Source of the DNA: Hyphococcus sp.
Lineage (GTDB): Bacteria > Pseudomonadota > Alphaproteobacteria > Caulobacterales > Parvularculaceae
Assembly (NCBI GenBank): GCA_028285645.1
Contig: JANQOV010000108.1
Location: forward strand, 1-34,535
Direction: 5' to 3'
Length of the DNA: 34,535 nucleotides
Shown here: piece after piece, positions 7,110-17,120 of the stretch
How positions within the stretch are numbered: position 1 is the stretch's first letter
Layout: every line of letters starts with the position of its first letter
The notes under the pieces: model-generated
Told to the model about the DNA's origin: nothing
What the model saw: the letters and a program-made list of their open reading frames with translations, nothing else
Databases searched by the model: none
Made by a program: the position numbers and the translations under genes

Positions 7110-9044
7110 TCAGGCCTTCACACGCACGTAACTGCCGGGCGCGTCTTCAATAATCGATAACCCGCCGTCGCCTGGAATACGCGCTTCCGTTTCGCCGTTG
7201 CTGACACTGTTCAGCCAATCGATCCAGTAATTCCACCAGGAACCGGGATGACGTTCGGCGCCTTCTTTCCATTCTTCGATGGTTTCCGGCAGGGCGGTGT
7301 TCGTTGAATGATGATATTTGTGCTTGTCCGGATGATTGACCACGCCGGCAATATGGCCTGAGCCGGCGAGCATATATTGCACCTTGCCGCCGCCGAAGAG
7401 TTTTGCGGAACGGTAGATCGACCTTGGCGGCGCTATGTGATCGGTTTCGCCGGCCTGCATGAATATGGGAATGTCGACAGCGCCAAGATCGAGGGTTTCG
7501 CCATCGATGACCATCTCGCCTTCAGCAAGGCGGTTATGCTGATAATACTCCCGCAGATAAAACAGGTGGACGTTCTTGGGCATGCGGGTTGCGTCTGAGT
7601 TCCAGAACAGGAGATCAAACTTCGCCGGGTCTTTGCCCTTCATGTAGTTGTCGATGACGAATGACCAGATGAGATCATTCGAGCGCAGCATATTGAACGT
7701 CGTCGCCATGGCGCGGCCTTCAAGCACGCCGCCTGCTGCGTCCATCTGCTTTTCTATGGCGTCCAGTTGCTCGTCATCGACAAACAGAAGGAGATCGCCG
7801 GCCTCAGTGAAATCGCTTTGGGCGGTGAAGAACGTCGCAGAATTGATGCGCTTGTCTTGTCTTTGCGCCATCAGCGCCATCGCCGTCGCCAACATGGTGC
7901 CGCCGATGCAATAGCCGATTGTGTCGGCCTTTTCTTCGCCGGTCGCATCCTTGATGGCGTCAAGCGCCTCGAACAATCCTTCCTTGATGTAATCGACGAA
8001 GGTTTTGCCGGCGAGAGCGGGTTCCGGGTTCACCCAGGACACCAAAAACACCGTGCGTCCCTGCGCGACAATCCACTTGATGAATGAGTTCTTCGCCTGA
8101 AGATCAAGAATATAAAATTTGTTGATCCACGGAGGAATGATCAAGAGCGGCGTTTTAGCGACTTTCTCCGTTGTCGGCGCATATTGAATAAGCTGCATGA
8201 CGTCGTTTTGATAAACGACCTTGCCCGGCGTCGTTGCAATGTTCTCACCGAGCTTGAAATAATCGAGATCGGCCTGACGGATCGCGAGTTCCCCATGGCC
8301 GCGGTCAACGTCTTCAAGGTAGTTGCGCAATCCCTTTAGAAGGTTTTCGCCTTTGCTCTCGATGGTCGCCTCGACCACTTCCGGATTGAGCATGGCGAAA
8401 TTGGTCGGCGAAAACGCGTCGACAAATTGTGCGGTGTAAAATTCCGCTTTCTTTTTATCGTGCTCGTCCATGCCGTCGAGCTCGGACACGGTCTGTTCAA
8501 GCCAACGACCCATAATAAGATAGGACTGCTTGATGAAATCCAGCATGTGGTTTTCGTTCCAGGCCGGATGCGAAAACCGCCGATCGCCTCTTTTTGGCTC
8601 TATCGCCGGCTCTACCTCTTCACCGGCCATACGCCGGGTCATCGTCGCCATCATCTTGGCGTAATCGCCCCAGAGATTAAATTGGCGCTGCATCACGGTG
8701 CCGGGATCAACCGACAGCGCGTTCATCATTTCCTTAAACGACTCGCTGACATTGAGTGGATCAGCCGGCAATTCGCCCGTCGCCTTTCGCATATCGACGT
8801 TTTTGGCGAAGAAATCCTTGACCACGTTTTGGCTCTTGCCGCTGATTTCAGTCAGATATTCCGACAGCGCGTCAAAGTCCTCGTAAAGCGGCTTTTCCGG
8901 CGTTGCTTCTGTTTCATGCGCAGATTTGGGCTTCTCCGCAGAAGGCTTCGGCGCCGCCATTTTGGAGACGGCTTTTTTCTTGCGGACCGGCGCCGGCTTG
9001 GCCTTGGTTTTTGGCGTTGCGGCGGCGTCTTTTGCTTGCGTCAT
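7110..9044 (-). CDS. phaC: Class I poly(3-hydroxyalkanoate) synthase
   Basis: 644 aa. The enzyme polymerises (R)-3-hydroxyacyl-CoA into granule polyester. The catalytic triad is visible: Cys379 in the lipase-like box GYCIGG, Asp535 in AGETDHIAPP, and His564 in GSGHIAGVVNHP. Other family blocks are PPWINKFYILDL, FLVSWVNP and the conserved C-terminal GSWWNYW. Residues 1-50 form an extra tail rich in Lys, Ala and Pro (KTKAKPAPVRKKKAVSK) that typical class I enzymes of about 590 aa lack. That tail looks like the basic tails of phasins and may bind DNA or the granule surface. No phaA, phaB, phaR or phaZ gene is next to it. The start is divergent from the lipoprotein gene at 9097, 52 bases away. 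Confidence 0.97.
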   Translation of the reverse strand: MTQAKDAAATPKTKAKPAPVRKKKAVSKMAAPKPSAEKPKSAHETEATPEKPLYEDFDALSEYLTEISGKSQNVVKDFFAKNVDMRKATGELPADPLNVSESFKEMMNALSVDPGTVMQRQFNLWGDYAKMMATMTRRMAGEEVEPAIEPKRGDRRFSHPAWNENHMLDFIKQSYLIMGRWLEQTVSELDGMDEHDKKKAEFYTAQFVDAFSPTNFAMLNPEVVEATIESKGENLLKGLRNYLEDVDRGHGELAIRQADLDYFKLGENIATTPGKVVYQNDVMQLIQYAPTTEKVAKTPLLIIPPWINKFYILDLQAKNSFIKWIVAQGRTVFLVSWVNPEPALAGKTFVDYIKEGLFEALDAIKDATGEEKADTIGYCIGGTMLATAMALMAQRQDKRINSATFFTAQSDFTEAGDLLLFVDDEQLDAIEKQMDAAGGVLEGRAMATTFNMLRSNDLIWSFVIDNYMKGKDPAKFDLLFWNSDATRMPKNVHLFYLREYYQHNRLAEGEMVIDGETLDLGAVDIPIFMQAGETDHIAPPRSIYRSAKLFGGGKVQYMLAGSGHIAGVVNHPDKHKYHHSTNTALPETIEEWKEGAERHPGSWWNYWIDWLNSVSNGETEARIPGDGGLSIIEDAPGSYVRVKA

Positions 9045-9096
9045 GGTTCCGGATAGGGGTTTAAGGGGCGTTGAGGCTTCTTTATAAGGCTACCGC

Positions 9097-9591
9097 GTGA
9101 ACCGTGTAAAATGCTCATTTGCCGGCGTTAGCGCCAAGGCGCTGCTGATGACGGCGGCCGCCTCCTTGTCGATTGGCTGCTCAAGCGCCCAGCTTAAGCG
9201 GTTCGCGCCGCCGGGCCTCGTCAAATATGAAGAGCTCGCCGGCGATCAGCCGCCCAATCCGGTGATCCAGGAGCGCATTGAAGACCTCTACGACGCCGAC
9301 GACAGGCCGTTTCCGCGCATCGTAGATACGCCTTCAGTAAAGCCCGTTAAAATGCCGGCCCAAGAGCAGGCGGCGCTGACCGACGCGCTGGAAAGCGCCC
9401 GCGATGATCTTGAAACGGATATTGACACAGAACGCGCCGCTGCAGAGGCCGATCGCACCGAAGCTGACCTTTTGCCGGAGGCGCGGGACGCGCTAAAGGA
9501 ACAACTGGAACGGGAAAACGCGATCGCGGCAAGGGAGCGGCGAACGCCGATCGATCGGGACCGCGCCCAACAGCAAGACGAACAAGACTGA
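9097..9591 (+). CDS. Putative lipoprotein with charged coiled-coil C-terminus
   Basis: 164 aa, starting at GTG. The leader runs to ASLSIGCSS, a lipobox with Cys28, so the protein is probably anchored to the outer or inner membrane. After a Pro-rich linker containing PPNPVIQERIEDLYDADD, residues about 90-155 are almost all Glu, Asp, Arg, Ala and Leu in a heptad-like pattern (EQAALTDALESARDDLETD), pointing to a helical coiled coil. The only in-frame ATG (M18) would leave too short a leader. Function unknown; the position next to phaC may be chance. Confidence 0.68.
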   Translation: MNRVKCSFAGVSAKALLMTAAASLSIGCSSAQLKRFAPPGLVKYEELAGDQPPNPVIQERIEDLYDADDRPFPRIVDTPSVKPVKMPAQEQAALTDALESARDDLETDIDTERAAAEADRTEADLLPEARDALKEQLERENAIAARERRTPIDRDRAQQQDEQD

Positions 9592-9682
9592 AGTCTCAAT
9601 AACGACGAGTTTTGCATTGCAATTTCAGTCGGGATGCGTTGGATAGCCCACGCTCGCGCTTAGAAGAATAAGGATTTGACTG

Positions 9683-10642
9683 ATGCTGACCGAGGATACC
9701 TATCTTGACCGTGTGCTGACCATGGAAGTCGGCCGCTGCACGGAGGCGGCAGCCGTCGCGGCGTCCACCATGATCGGCCGGGGCGACAAGGAAGGCGCGG
9801 ATCAGGCGGCAGTGACGGCGTTGCGCGAAGCGTTCAACAAGCTCGAAATGGACGGCAAGGTGGTGATCGGCGAGGGCGAGCGGGATGAAGCGCCAATGCT
9901 GTATATCGGCGAAAAGGTCGGCACCGGGAATGGGCCCAAGATTGACATCGCGCTTGACCCCCTTGAGGGCACAACACTGACCGCAAAGGCCATGGCGAAT
10001 GCGCTTGCCGTGGTCGCGATGGCGCAAGGGGGCACGCTTCTGCATGCGCCGGATGTTTACATGGACAAAATTGCCTGTGGTCCGGGTTATCCGGAAGGCG
10101 TCATCGATCTCGACGCGCCGGTCGAGGACAACATTGCATCGCTCGCCAAAGCCAAAGGCGTCGACGCTGATGAAATCACCCTTTGCATTCTCGATCGGGA
10201 GCGTCATCAAGGACTGATTGACGGCGCCAGAAAAATGGGCGCGCGGGTTTTTCTTATTCCCGACGGCGATGTCGCCGGCGTTTTCCATACGACCGAACCG
10301 GCAACCGGTATCGACCTTTATGTTGGCCAGGGCGGCGCCCCGGAAGGCGTCCTTGCGGCGGCGGCGTTGCGGTGCGTTGGCGGCCAAATGCAGGGCCGGC
10401 TTGTCTTCCGAAATGACGACGAGCGCGCGCGGGCCGAACGCATCGGCGTTGCAGAGCTTGATAAAAAATACAACCTTCGCGACTTGGCTTCCGGCGACGT
10501 TATGTTCGCAGCGACGGGCGTTACCAATGGCACTATGCTCGACGGCGTGAAGTGGGAGCCAGGTTTTGTGAACACCCACACAGTGGTGATGCGCTCGAAG
10601 ACAGGCACCGTTCGTTATATTCGCGCGCGTACGCGCCGCTGA
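9683..10642 (+). CDS. glpX: Class II fructose-1,6-bisphosphatase, GlpX type
   Basis: 319 aa, family length. Hydrolyses fructose-1,6-bisphosphate in gluconeogenesis; cytosolic and metal dependent. The metal and substrate blocks are present: VIGEGERDEAP (61-71), DIALDPLEGTT (88-98), and the later DGDVAGVF and GGAPEGVLAAAALRC segments. TAAGGA lies about 8 bases upstream of the ATG. In many alphaproteobacteria glpX lies between hom (homoserine dehydrogenase) and recJ; neither is next to it here. A sedoheptulose-bisphosphatase side activity is possible. Confidence 0.97.
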   Translation: MLTEDTYLDRVLTMEVGRCTEAAAVAASTMIGRGDKEGADQAAVTALREAFNKLEMDGKVVIGEGERDEAPMLYIGEKVGTGNGPKIDIALDPLEGTTLTAKAMANALAVVAMAQGGTLLHAPDVYMDKIACGPGYPEGVIDLDAPVEDNIASLAKAKGVDADEITLCILDRERHQGLIDGARKMGARVFLIPDGDVAGVFHTTEPATGIDLYVGQGGAPEGVLAAAALRCVGGQMQGRLVFRNDDERARAERIGVAELDKKYNLRDLASGDVMFAATGVTNGTMLDGVKWEPGFVNTHTVVMRSKTGTVRYIRARTRR

Positions 10643-10664
10643 AACGAAAGAAGTCCTAATGCGC

Positions 10665-11330
10665 TTAGGGTTTCAGAGCCCTCTTTCGCCGCCACCCTAC
10701 AGCGCCAATGCCAGCAAGCCCCGCAAGAAATAACGGGAAGGCCGCCGGCAGTGGTATGTCGTTCACAGCCGCAACGCCATAGGTGAGGTTATCAATGCCA
10801 GCGCCTTCGCCGAACGGCACATCAAGCACTTCAAACGTCACGGACGAAAACGCCATATCAGAAATGAATCCCAAAAAAGTGCGTTGCAGTCGTCCTTGGG
10901 TCACCGGCGGTAGTATCGTCTGACCGAGAATGGAAACCTGCGTGCGCTGGAGATCGTCGTTAAAGTCGCTTAGGTCAATTCCGAAAGCTGTAATTGGCGT
11001 ATCGAACGTGAACGCGAACGTATCGCCAAAATTTCCAATGCCGCGCACATAGGGCGTGCCGTTTACGTTTAAAACCGCTGTTGGGTCAGGATCGACAATT
11101 GAAAAGTTCACAATCGTTGGTGTTATACTGAAATCGCCAAAATCGAATCCTACGTTTGCAGGAATGGGTGTTTCAGTTGTGAACAAGTCAAAGGTTTCTG
11201 TTGTCAATGAACCTGTCGCCGTGTTGAACGTGGTACGATCATCATAAAGGGTGACTGTTGCTGCGTTTGCAGTCGATGATGTGACAATTGCTATAAAAGC
11301 ATAAAAAGAGGGTTTGATTGATCGAAGCAT
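10665..11330 (-). CDS. Secreted protein with VPLPA-type C-terminal sorting tail
   Basis: 221 aa. An N-terminal signal peptide ends near SSTANAATVT. The middle is a beta-rich all-purpose lectin-like region (TLYDDRTTFNTATG, FAFTFDTPITAFGIDLSDF). The end is a classic sorting signal: NDIPLPA (PLPA at 193-196), a hydrophobic stretch FPLFLAGLAGIGAVGW and a basic tail RRKRALKP. This is the VPLPA-CTERM arrangement of exosortase substrates, which are cut and attached or secreted in glycan-producing bacteria. The exosortase gene is not in this window. Base composition is lower in GC than its neighbours. It converges on glpX. Confidence 0.87.
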   Translation of the reverse strand: MLRSIKPSFYAFIAIVTSSTANAATVTLYDDRTTFNTATGSLTTETFDLFTTETPIPANVGFDFGDFSITPTIVNFSIVDPDPTAVLNVNGTPYVRGIGNFGDTFAFTFDTPITAFGIDLSDFNDDLQRTQVSILGQTILPPVTQGRLQRTFLGFISDMAFSSVTFEVLDVPFGEGAGIDNLTYGVAAVNDIPLPAAFPLFLAGLAGIGAVGWRRKRALKP

Positions 11331-11363
11331 GAAATCCCACCATTGTTTATTCGCCTATCCGGC

Positions 11364-11399
11364 CTAACGTAGCCGATGAAAGCGCGATAATAACGTTAG
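11364..11399. promoter_or_regulatory. Inverted repeat upstream of the sorting-tail gene
   Basis: CTAACGT (11364-11370) and ACGTTAG (11393-11399) are perfect inverted copies 22 bases apart, about 35-70 bases upstream of the start at 11330. The spacing is compatible with an operator or an mRNA leader stem. The 201-bp gap shows nothing else. Confidence 0.35.
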
Positions 11400-11531
11400 T
11401 GTACTGAACCTCAAAGCAAAGTACAGGTAACGGTCGTTGAAACGCTAAGAGCCGACTGAATATACGAAAACTCTGCACGCCTTGATTGTAGCGGCGGCGA
11501 TTGGCGCAACTTCTTTCGCAATGGCCTCGTG

Positions 11532-12593
<1,062 letters not shown>

Positions 12594-12705
12594 TCAGCCC
12601 TCTTTTACTCAGGGTTGAGACTAATCATGTTTTTCGTGAAAAGGAAACGGCTTTGCTCGCTGCACCGCGGCAAGGCGAAGATTGGCAGGTAGCGCGCGCT
12701 CGAAT

Positions 12706-13224
12706 TCAGAGGGTTTTGGGCGTTACAAATAGCGTCAGCGCGCCAACGCCATAATTGACGCCGCGCCAATCTTTGCCGCTAAACTGAAAGCTCGCGAGAG
12801 CCGCGGTCGGGAACTTTTTGCAGAGGCGGCGTACGGCTTTTTTGTTTGAAACTTCTTCATCGACCAGGTCGAGAGCGAGCGCATGCACGCCGGGATTATG
12901 AACGATCACGAGCGCGTGGTCCGCATCGTCCGGCGCTGCTTTCACGGCAGCGAGGATTGTCCCGGGATCTGATAGATATAAATCATCGCTGTAGTTGACC
13001 CGTGGCGCGCTGTCGAATGCTTGAAGTATGAGCTTTAAGGTCTCCCGCGTACGCGCTGCTGTTGAACAAAGAATATAATCCGGCAGCAACCCGTTTTGCG
13101 CCATAAACGCGCCCATCAGAGGCGCAGCGCTGCGTCCGCGTTCGTTGAGCGGGCGATCGAAGTCATCATGATCAGGGTTATCCCAGCTCGACTTCGCATG
13201 ACGGAGGAGAGTTAGCTGTTTCAT
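12706..13224 (-). CDS. SixA-like histidine phosphatase
   Basis: 172 aa. Phosphohistidine-phosphatase branch of the histidine phosphatase superfamily. The catalytic phosphate pocket is LLRHAKSSW with His9, together with RPLNERG (Arg24), STAARTRET and the second His in VIVHNPG (His109). SixA acts on phosphohistidine in HPt domains; whether this one does is inference. The start overlaps the stop of the quinone oxidoreductase gene by four bases, so both are translated from one message. Confidence 0.9.
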   Translation of the reverse strand: MKQLTLLRHAKSSWDNPDHDDFDRPLNERGRSAAPLMGAFMAQNGLLPDYILCSTAARTRETLKLILQAFDSAPRVNYSDDLYLSDPGTILAAVKAAPDDADHALVIVHNPGVHALALDLVDEEVSNKKAVRRLCKKFPTAALASFQFSGKDWRGVNYGVGALTLFVTPKTL

Positions 13225-14219
13225 TCTATCGTCAGGACAATCTTCCCGGTTGCTTTGCGTTCCTCAATGAGCGCGAGCGCTTTCGCCGCCTCTTCAAGTG
13301 GAAACGAAGCGGTAATCCGTGGACGAAGCTTGCCCTCTTGGTAGAAAGAAAATAGCTCCGCAACATATTCAGCATTTTTTTGCGGATTGCGCATCGTAAA
13401 GGCGCCCCAGAACACACCGACAATCTGACAGCTCTTGAGCAGCGTCAGGTTAAGCGGGATCGAGGGAATGCCGGCAGGAAACCCAATGACGAGATAGCGG
13501 CCCTCCCACGCCATAGCGCGTAACGATGGTTCTGCATAGTTTCCGCCCACCGCGTCATAAACCACATTGGCGCCTTCGCCGCCACAAAGCGCCTTGATTT
13601 GTCCGGAGAGATCTTTCTGCGCCGCCCGGTCAAGGTCGCCGGTTGGGTAAATCAGCGTTTCATCTGCGGCGAGACTTTTGCAAAAGCCCGCCTTCTCCTT
13701 GTTGGAGACGCCGGCGACAACTTTGGCGCCGAAGGCTTTGCCGAGCTCAATGGCGGCGGCGCCGACGCCGCCAGCAGCGCCTAGAATGAATAGGCTTTCG
13801 CCAGGTTGAATATTTGCGCGGTCCTTTAGGGCGTAATGCGACGTGCCATAGGTCAACATGAAACCGGCGGCTTCATCAAAGGGCATCTCGTCAGGTATTT
13901 TGTTGATCCGCGGAACATCTGCGATGAAATGCGTTGCAAAGCCGCCATTGACCCCGCCGGCGAGAACCCTGTCGCCCTCTTTCAGACCCGTCACGCCTTC
14001 GCCGACAGCGTCAACGAGGCCGGCGACTTCGCCGCCGGGCGCGAAAGGGCGAGGGGGCTTGAACTGATAGAGATCACGAATGATCAACGTATCCGGAAAA
14101 TTGACGCCCGCCGCCTTGACGGCGATGCGCGCCTGACCTGGTCCGGGCGCCGGCGTATCAACTTCCGTGAGTTGAAGCGTTTCAGGTCCGCCCGGCGCAT
14201 GGCTCATCATTGCTTTCAT
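13221..14219 (-). CDS. NADPH:quinone oxidoreductase family protein (zinc-free MDR)
   Basis: 332 aa. Medium-chain dehydrogenase/reductase fold with the quinone-reductase signature: GVNFPDTLIIRDLYQ near the N-terminus, the PGGEVAGLVDAVG block, and the NADPH loop GAAGGVGAAAIELGKAFGA (147-165). The Cys and His ligands for catalytic zinc are missing, as usual for this group. It is the upstream gene of a two-gene unit with the SixA-like gene (ATGA overlap at 13221-13224). Cytosolic; substrate not determinable. Confidence 0.92.
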   Translation of the reverse strand: MKAMMSHAPGGPETLQLTEVDTPAPGPGQARIAVKAAGVNFPDTLIIRDLYQFKPPRPFAPGGEVAGLVDAVGEGVTGLKEGDRVLAGGVNGGFATHFIADVPRINKIPDEMPFDEAAGFMLTYGTSHYALKDRANIQPGESLFILGAAGGVGAAAIELGKAFGAKVVAGVSNKEKAGFCKSLAADETLIYPTGDLDRAAQKDLSGQIKALCGGEGANVVYDAVGGNYAEPSLRAMAWEGRYLVIGFPAGIPSIPLNLTLLKSCQIVGVFWGAFTMRNPQKNAEYVAELFSFYQEGKLRPRITASFPLEEAAKALALIEERKATGKIVLTIE

Positions 14220-14321
14220 GGAAGTTTGCCTGTCCTTCTATCTTGATGTTCGGGCCTATTTTACGCATTCTCGACGGCACATAAACGATCAATATCAGAA
14301 AAGCCGCCGGAGGCTGAATTC

Positions 14322-14636
14322 ATGCAAAGATTGCTTTTGAGTGCGGCCGCAGCAGCGGCGCTCACGTCGGGCTGCGCAACGGCGGCGCTCTTTACGCTTC
14401 AGGACCGATTTAGGGCGATCGGTATCCCTGAAGGAACGGCGGACTGCATGGTCGACGAGCTTGATCAGCGACTTTCCGATGAGGATATCCAGGATCTTGC
14501 ACGCTATACGCTGACGCTGTCGCGCGCGGACTCGACCCTTGGCGCGATCCGCTCCTTGATGACGATTGACAATCCGCGCGCTGTCGCCGCTATTGGCCGG
14601 TCCGGCGTTACTTGCGTCTCCGGATTTCGTCTATGA
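14322..14636 (+). CDS. Small lipoprotein-like protein
   Basis: 104 aa. The leader MQRLLLSAAAAAALTSGCAT has a lipobox TSGC (Cys18). The rest is helical: FRAIGIPEGTADCMVDELD, LSDEDIQDLARYTLTLSRADS, and a Cys near the end (VTCVSGF) that could pair with CMVDEL. Its stop overlaps the MFS transporter start (ATGA at 14633-14636), which suggests translational coupling with that transporter. No family recognised. Confidence 0.75.
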   Translation: MQRLLLSAAAAAALTSGCATAALFTLQDRFRAIGIPEGTADCMVDELDQRLSDEDIQDLARYTLTLSRADSTLGAIRSLMTIDNPRAVAAIGRSGVTCVSGFRL

Positions 14637-16003
14637 GCGATGTTCCGGCGGAAAAAGCACCGTCCATTACAAAAGATGAGCCGAGCCGCGCCTATCGCAC
14701 TTATGTGCTGGTGATACTAACGCTCGTTTACACATTCAATTTCATCGACCGGCAGATCATCGGCATTCTAACGCCGGCGATCAAAGCGGACCTTGGTCTT
14801 GCGGACTGGCAACTCGGCATCTTGCAGGGCATTGCTTTCGCGCTCTTATATACAGTGCTCGGCATACCTGTCGCGAGACTGGCGGATCGCATTAATCGCG
14901 TTTCGATTGTTTCTGTTGCTTTAGCGATGTGGTCGGGCTTCACCGTCATATCAGGCTTTACGTCGAATTTTGCGCAGCTTGCTCTTGCGCGTGTTGGTGT
15001 CGGCATAGGCGAGGCGGGGGGCTCTCCGCCGTCGCATTCGTTGATCTCAGACTATTACCCCAAAGAAAAACGCGCAGGCGCGCTTGCATTCTATGCCATG
15101 GGTATTCCCATCGGCATTGCCTTTGCGTATTTGGGCGCCGGTTGGCTCGCAGAAACATTCGGATGGCGGATTGCGTTTATTGCGGTTGGCGCGCCAGGCA
15201 TTGCGCTGGCCATATTGTTGAAATTGACCGTGCGCGAGCGCCCGCGCGGCGGCCTCGACGGGAATACGCAAGACACATTCAATACCGCTAACGAAAAGAA
15301 GCTTGGATGGTGGGCGCTCACAAAAAGCGAAACCATAAAGACCTGGCAAGCCGCGCGGCACTTGCTGTCAATCCCTTCCTATCGCGGCGTCGCGATCGCA
15401 GCTACCGGCATTTCGTTCACGTCCTACGCCATGGGCGGGTGGATTGTCGCATTTTACAAACGATCCCACCCAGACTTTGACATTTTGGCCATTTATTTCT
15501 GGCTTGGCGTTATTGCCGGCACGGCCTATGTGGCGGGGACGTTTCTCGGCGGATGGCTTGTCGACAAACTGTCGCTTAAGGACAAAAGAATGTACGGCTT
15601 CGTGCCGGCCATCGCCTTGCTTGTGAATACGCCATGTTTCCTAATGGTCATATGGACCGGAAACCCCGTTATTTCGCTGATCTTTCAGGTGCCGGTGAAT
15701 ATGGCGACGGGGTTTTATCTCGGGCCGTCCTTTGCGCTGGCGCAAACGCTTGCGCCGGTGTCGGTCCGTGCGCTGTCAACGGCGGTGTTATTCTTTATCA
15801 TCAATCTCATCGCGCTGGGCCTGGGACCAACCACGGCTGGCTTTATCTCCAGCGCGCTGACGGATGCCTATGGCGAAGCGCTTGCCTTGCGGCTTGCCCT
15901 GACCGCTGTATCCGCCGCCGGCCTTTACGGCGCTTGGATGTTTTACCAGACAGGCAAACGCGTTCCCGCCGACTGGGCAAAGGCGACAGGTGAGAAACTC
16001 TAA
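14633..16003 (+). CDS. MFS transporter, Spinster-like
   Basis: 456 aa from the start at 14633, chosen for the ATGA overlap with the preceding gene; a start at 14612 would add seven residues. Twelve hydrophobic segments are expected. The Spinster-type opening YTFNFIDRQIIGILTPAIKA, the loop motif ARLADRINRV (81-90), and the RVGVGIGEAGGSPPSHSLIS block are characteristic of a family widespread in alphaproteobacteria whose eukaryotic members carry lipids and sphingosine-1-phosphate. The bacterial substrate is unknown. Probably an inner-membrane secondary transporter. The next gene begins directly after its stop. Confidence 0.93.
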   Translation: MSDVPAEKAPSITKDEPSRAYRTYVLVILTLVYTFNFIDRQIIGILTPAIKADLGLADWQLGILQGIAFALLYTVLGIPVARLADRINRVSIVSVALAMWSGFTVISGFTSNFAQLALARVGVGIGEAGGSPPSHSLISDYYPKEKRAGALAFYAMGIPIGIAFAYLGAGWLAETFGWRIAFIAVGAPGIALAILLKLTVRERPRGGLDGNTQDTFNTANEKKLGWWALTKSETIKTWQAARHLLSIPSYRGVAIAATGISFTSYAMGGWIVAFYKRSHPDFDILAIYFWLGVIAGTAYVAGTFLGGWLVDKLSLKDKRMYGFVPAIALLVNTPCFLMVIWTGNPVISLIFQVPVNMATGFYLGPSFALAQTLAPVSVRALSTAVLFFIINLIALGLGPTTAGFISSALTDAYGEALALRLALTAVSAAGLYGAWMFYQTGKRVPADWAKATGEKL

Positions 16004-16468
16004 ATGCCGGCAGCAAGGAAAAAGACCGTCAAGAAGCCCTCGAAAAAGAAGGCAGATCTCAAAACCAAGCCAACCGGGCAAAGCGTAACGGCCTTTATCA
16101 ACAGCGTCGAAAACGAAACCCGCCGCCGCGACGCCAAAACGGTTTTGGCGATGATGAAGAAAATCACCGGCGAGAAACCAAAAATGTGGGGACCCACGAT
16201 CATCGGATTTGGCGAATATCACTACAAATATGAAAGTGGGCGGGAAGGGGACATGCTCAATGTTGGCTTCTCACCGCGCAAGGCCAATCTGGTTTTGTAT
16301 GTCCTGGGGTCCCTCGGCGATGATGAATCGCTGTTGCAAAAACTCGGGAAATACAAAACGGGACGCGCCTGTCTTTATGTCAACAAGCTGGAAGACGTTG
16401 ATGTAAAGGTGCTCGAAAAGATGATCAAAAAATCCTACGATGCAACCAAGCGGAAATACCGCGCATAG
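16004..16468 (+). CDS. DUF1801 domain protein
   Basis: 154 aa. A Lys-rich head (KKTVKKPSKKKADLKTK) precedes a typical DUF1801 domain: VTAFINSVENETRRRDAKTV, MWGPTIIGFGEYHYKYESG, then VGFSPRKANLVLYVLG, KYKTGRACLYVNKLEDVD and a closing VKVLEKMIKKSY helix. The fold is the YdhG/CyaY-like type; no enzymatic role is established to my knowledge. It begins directly after the stop of the MFS gene and is probably co-transcribed with it. Confidence 0.93.
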   Translation: MPAARKKTVKKPSKKKADLKTKPTGQSVTAFINSVENETRRRDAKTVLAMMKKITGEKPKMWGPTIIGFGEYHYKYESGREGDMLNVGFSPRKANLVLYVLGSLGDDESLLQKLGKYKTGRACLYVNKLEDVDVKVLEKMIKKSYDATKRKYRA

Positions 16469-16560
16469 GCGAGGCTCTGCTTGCCGTAGATTCTAGATTG
16501 TCAGCCTATGCGCAATGAATTAGTCGCGTTCAATTTCACCAGGTGAAAAAGGAGCAGCTC

Positions 16561-16980
16561 ATGACGCTTTCAACCTATCTGACCTTTGACGGCGACTGCA
16601 AAGAAGCTTTTGATTTTTATAAGTCCGTTTTTGGCGGCGACTTTATGGCCTGCCAGACCTTCGCTGACGGACCGCCGGAGATGGGCGCAAGCGAAGACGA
16701 TAAAGACCGAATTATGCATGTGTCCTTGCCGATTGGCGACAGCGTCCTAATGGGCTCGGATACGATGCCCGGCTATGGCGATCCCCTCGCAAAGGGCAAC
16801 AACTTTTCAATTTCCTATGCGCCAAGCTCCAAAGAAGATGCTGACGAAAAGTTCGCTGCGCTAAAAGTCGGCGGCGTTGAAAAAATGGAGCTTCAAGAGA
16901 CGTTCTGGGGTTCTTACTTCGGCATGTGCACGGATCAGTTCGGCGTTAACTGGATGCTGAACTACAACCTTCAGAAGTAG
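16561..16980 (+). CDS. VOC family (PhnB/glyoxalase-like) protein
   Basis: 139 aa from the ATG at 16561, chosen because AAGGAG ends about 6 bases upstream; the frame also opens at a GTG at 16543, which would put that ribosome site inside the gene. The sequence is a PhnB-type vicinal-oxygen-chelate domain: YLTFDGDCKEAFDFYKSVFGG, IMHVSLPIGDSVLMGSD, and WGSYFGMCTDQFGVNWMLNY at the end. Proteins of this group form dimers with a metal site, but most have no known substrate. Followed by a strong terminator at 17060-17096. Confidence 0.92.
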   Translation: MTLSTYLTFDGDCKEAFDFYKSVFGGDFMACQTFADGPPEMGASEDDKDRIMHVSLPIGDSVLMGSDTMPGYGDPLAKGNNFSISYAPSSKEDADEKFAALKVGGVEKMELQETFWGSYFGMCTDQFGVNWMLNYNLQK

Positions 16981-17059
16981 CTCCCGAGCCTGCGCGGAAG
17001 CCGAGCGGAGCAGCGCTAACTAAACGCTGGCGCCGAAACTCGAATTCCGCACAAAAGAA

Positions 17060-17096
17060 AAAACCCGCGACGCTGAAATAAGCTGTCGCGGGTTTT
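17060..17096. terminator. Bidirectional intrinsic terminator
   Basis: AAAACCCGCGAC (17060-17071) and GTCGCGGGTTTT (17085-17096) form a perfect 12-bp stem with a 13-base loop. A T-run follows on each strand, so it can serve the VOC gene on the plus strand and the convergent secreted-protein gene on the minus strand. Confidence 0.9.
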
Positions 17097-17120
17097 AAAA
17101 CCTAGTTCAGTCTGTTCAGC

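Noticed and set aside
8427-9056. Plus-strand open frame of 209 codons over the phaC 5' part
   Set aside because: Antisense to phaC, basic and low complexity because it mirrors the Lys/Ala/Pro tail; no ribosome site.
9596-10579. Long minus-strand open frame (327 codons) over glpX
   Set aside because: It is antisense to the unmistakable glpX gene, has no family motifs and arises from GC-rich codon use.
10655-10669. CCTAA/TTAGG hairpin between glpX and the secreted-protein gene as a terminator
   Set aside because: Only a 5-bp stem, no T-run, and it overlaps the end of the minus-strand gene.
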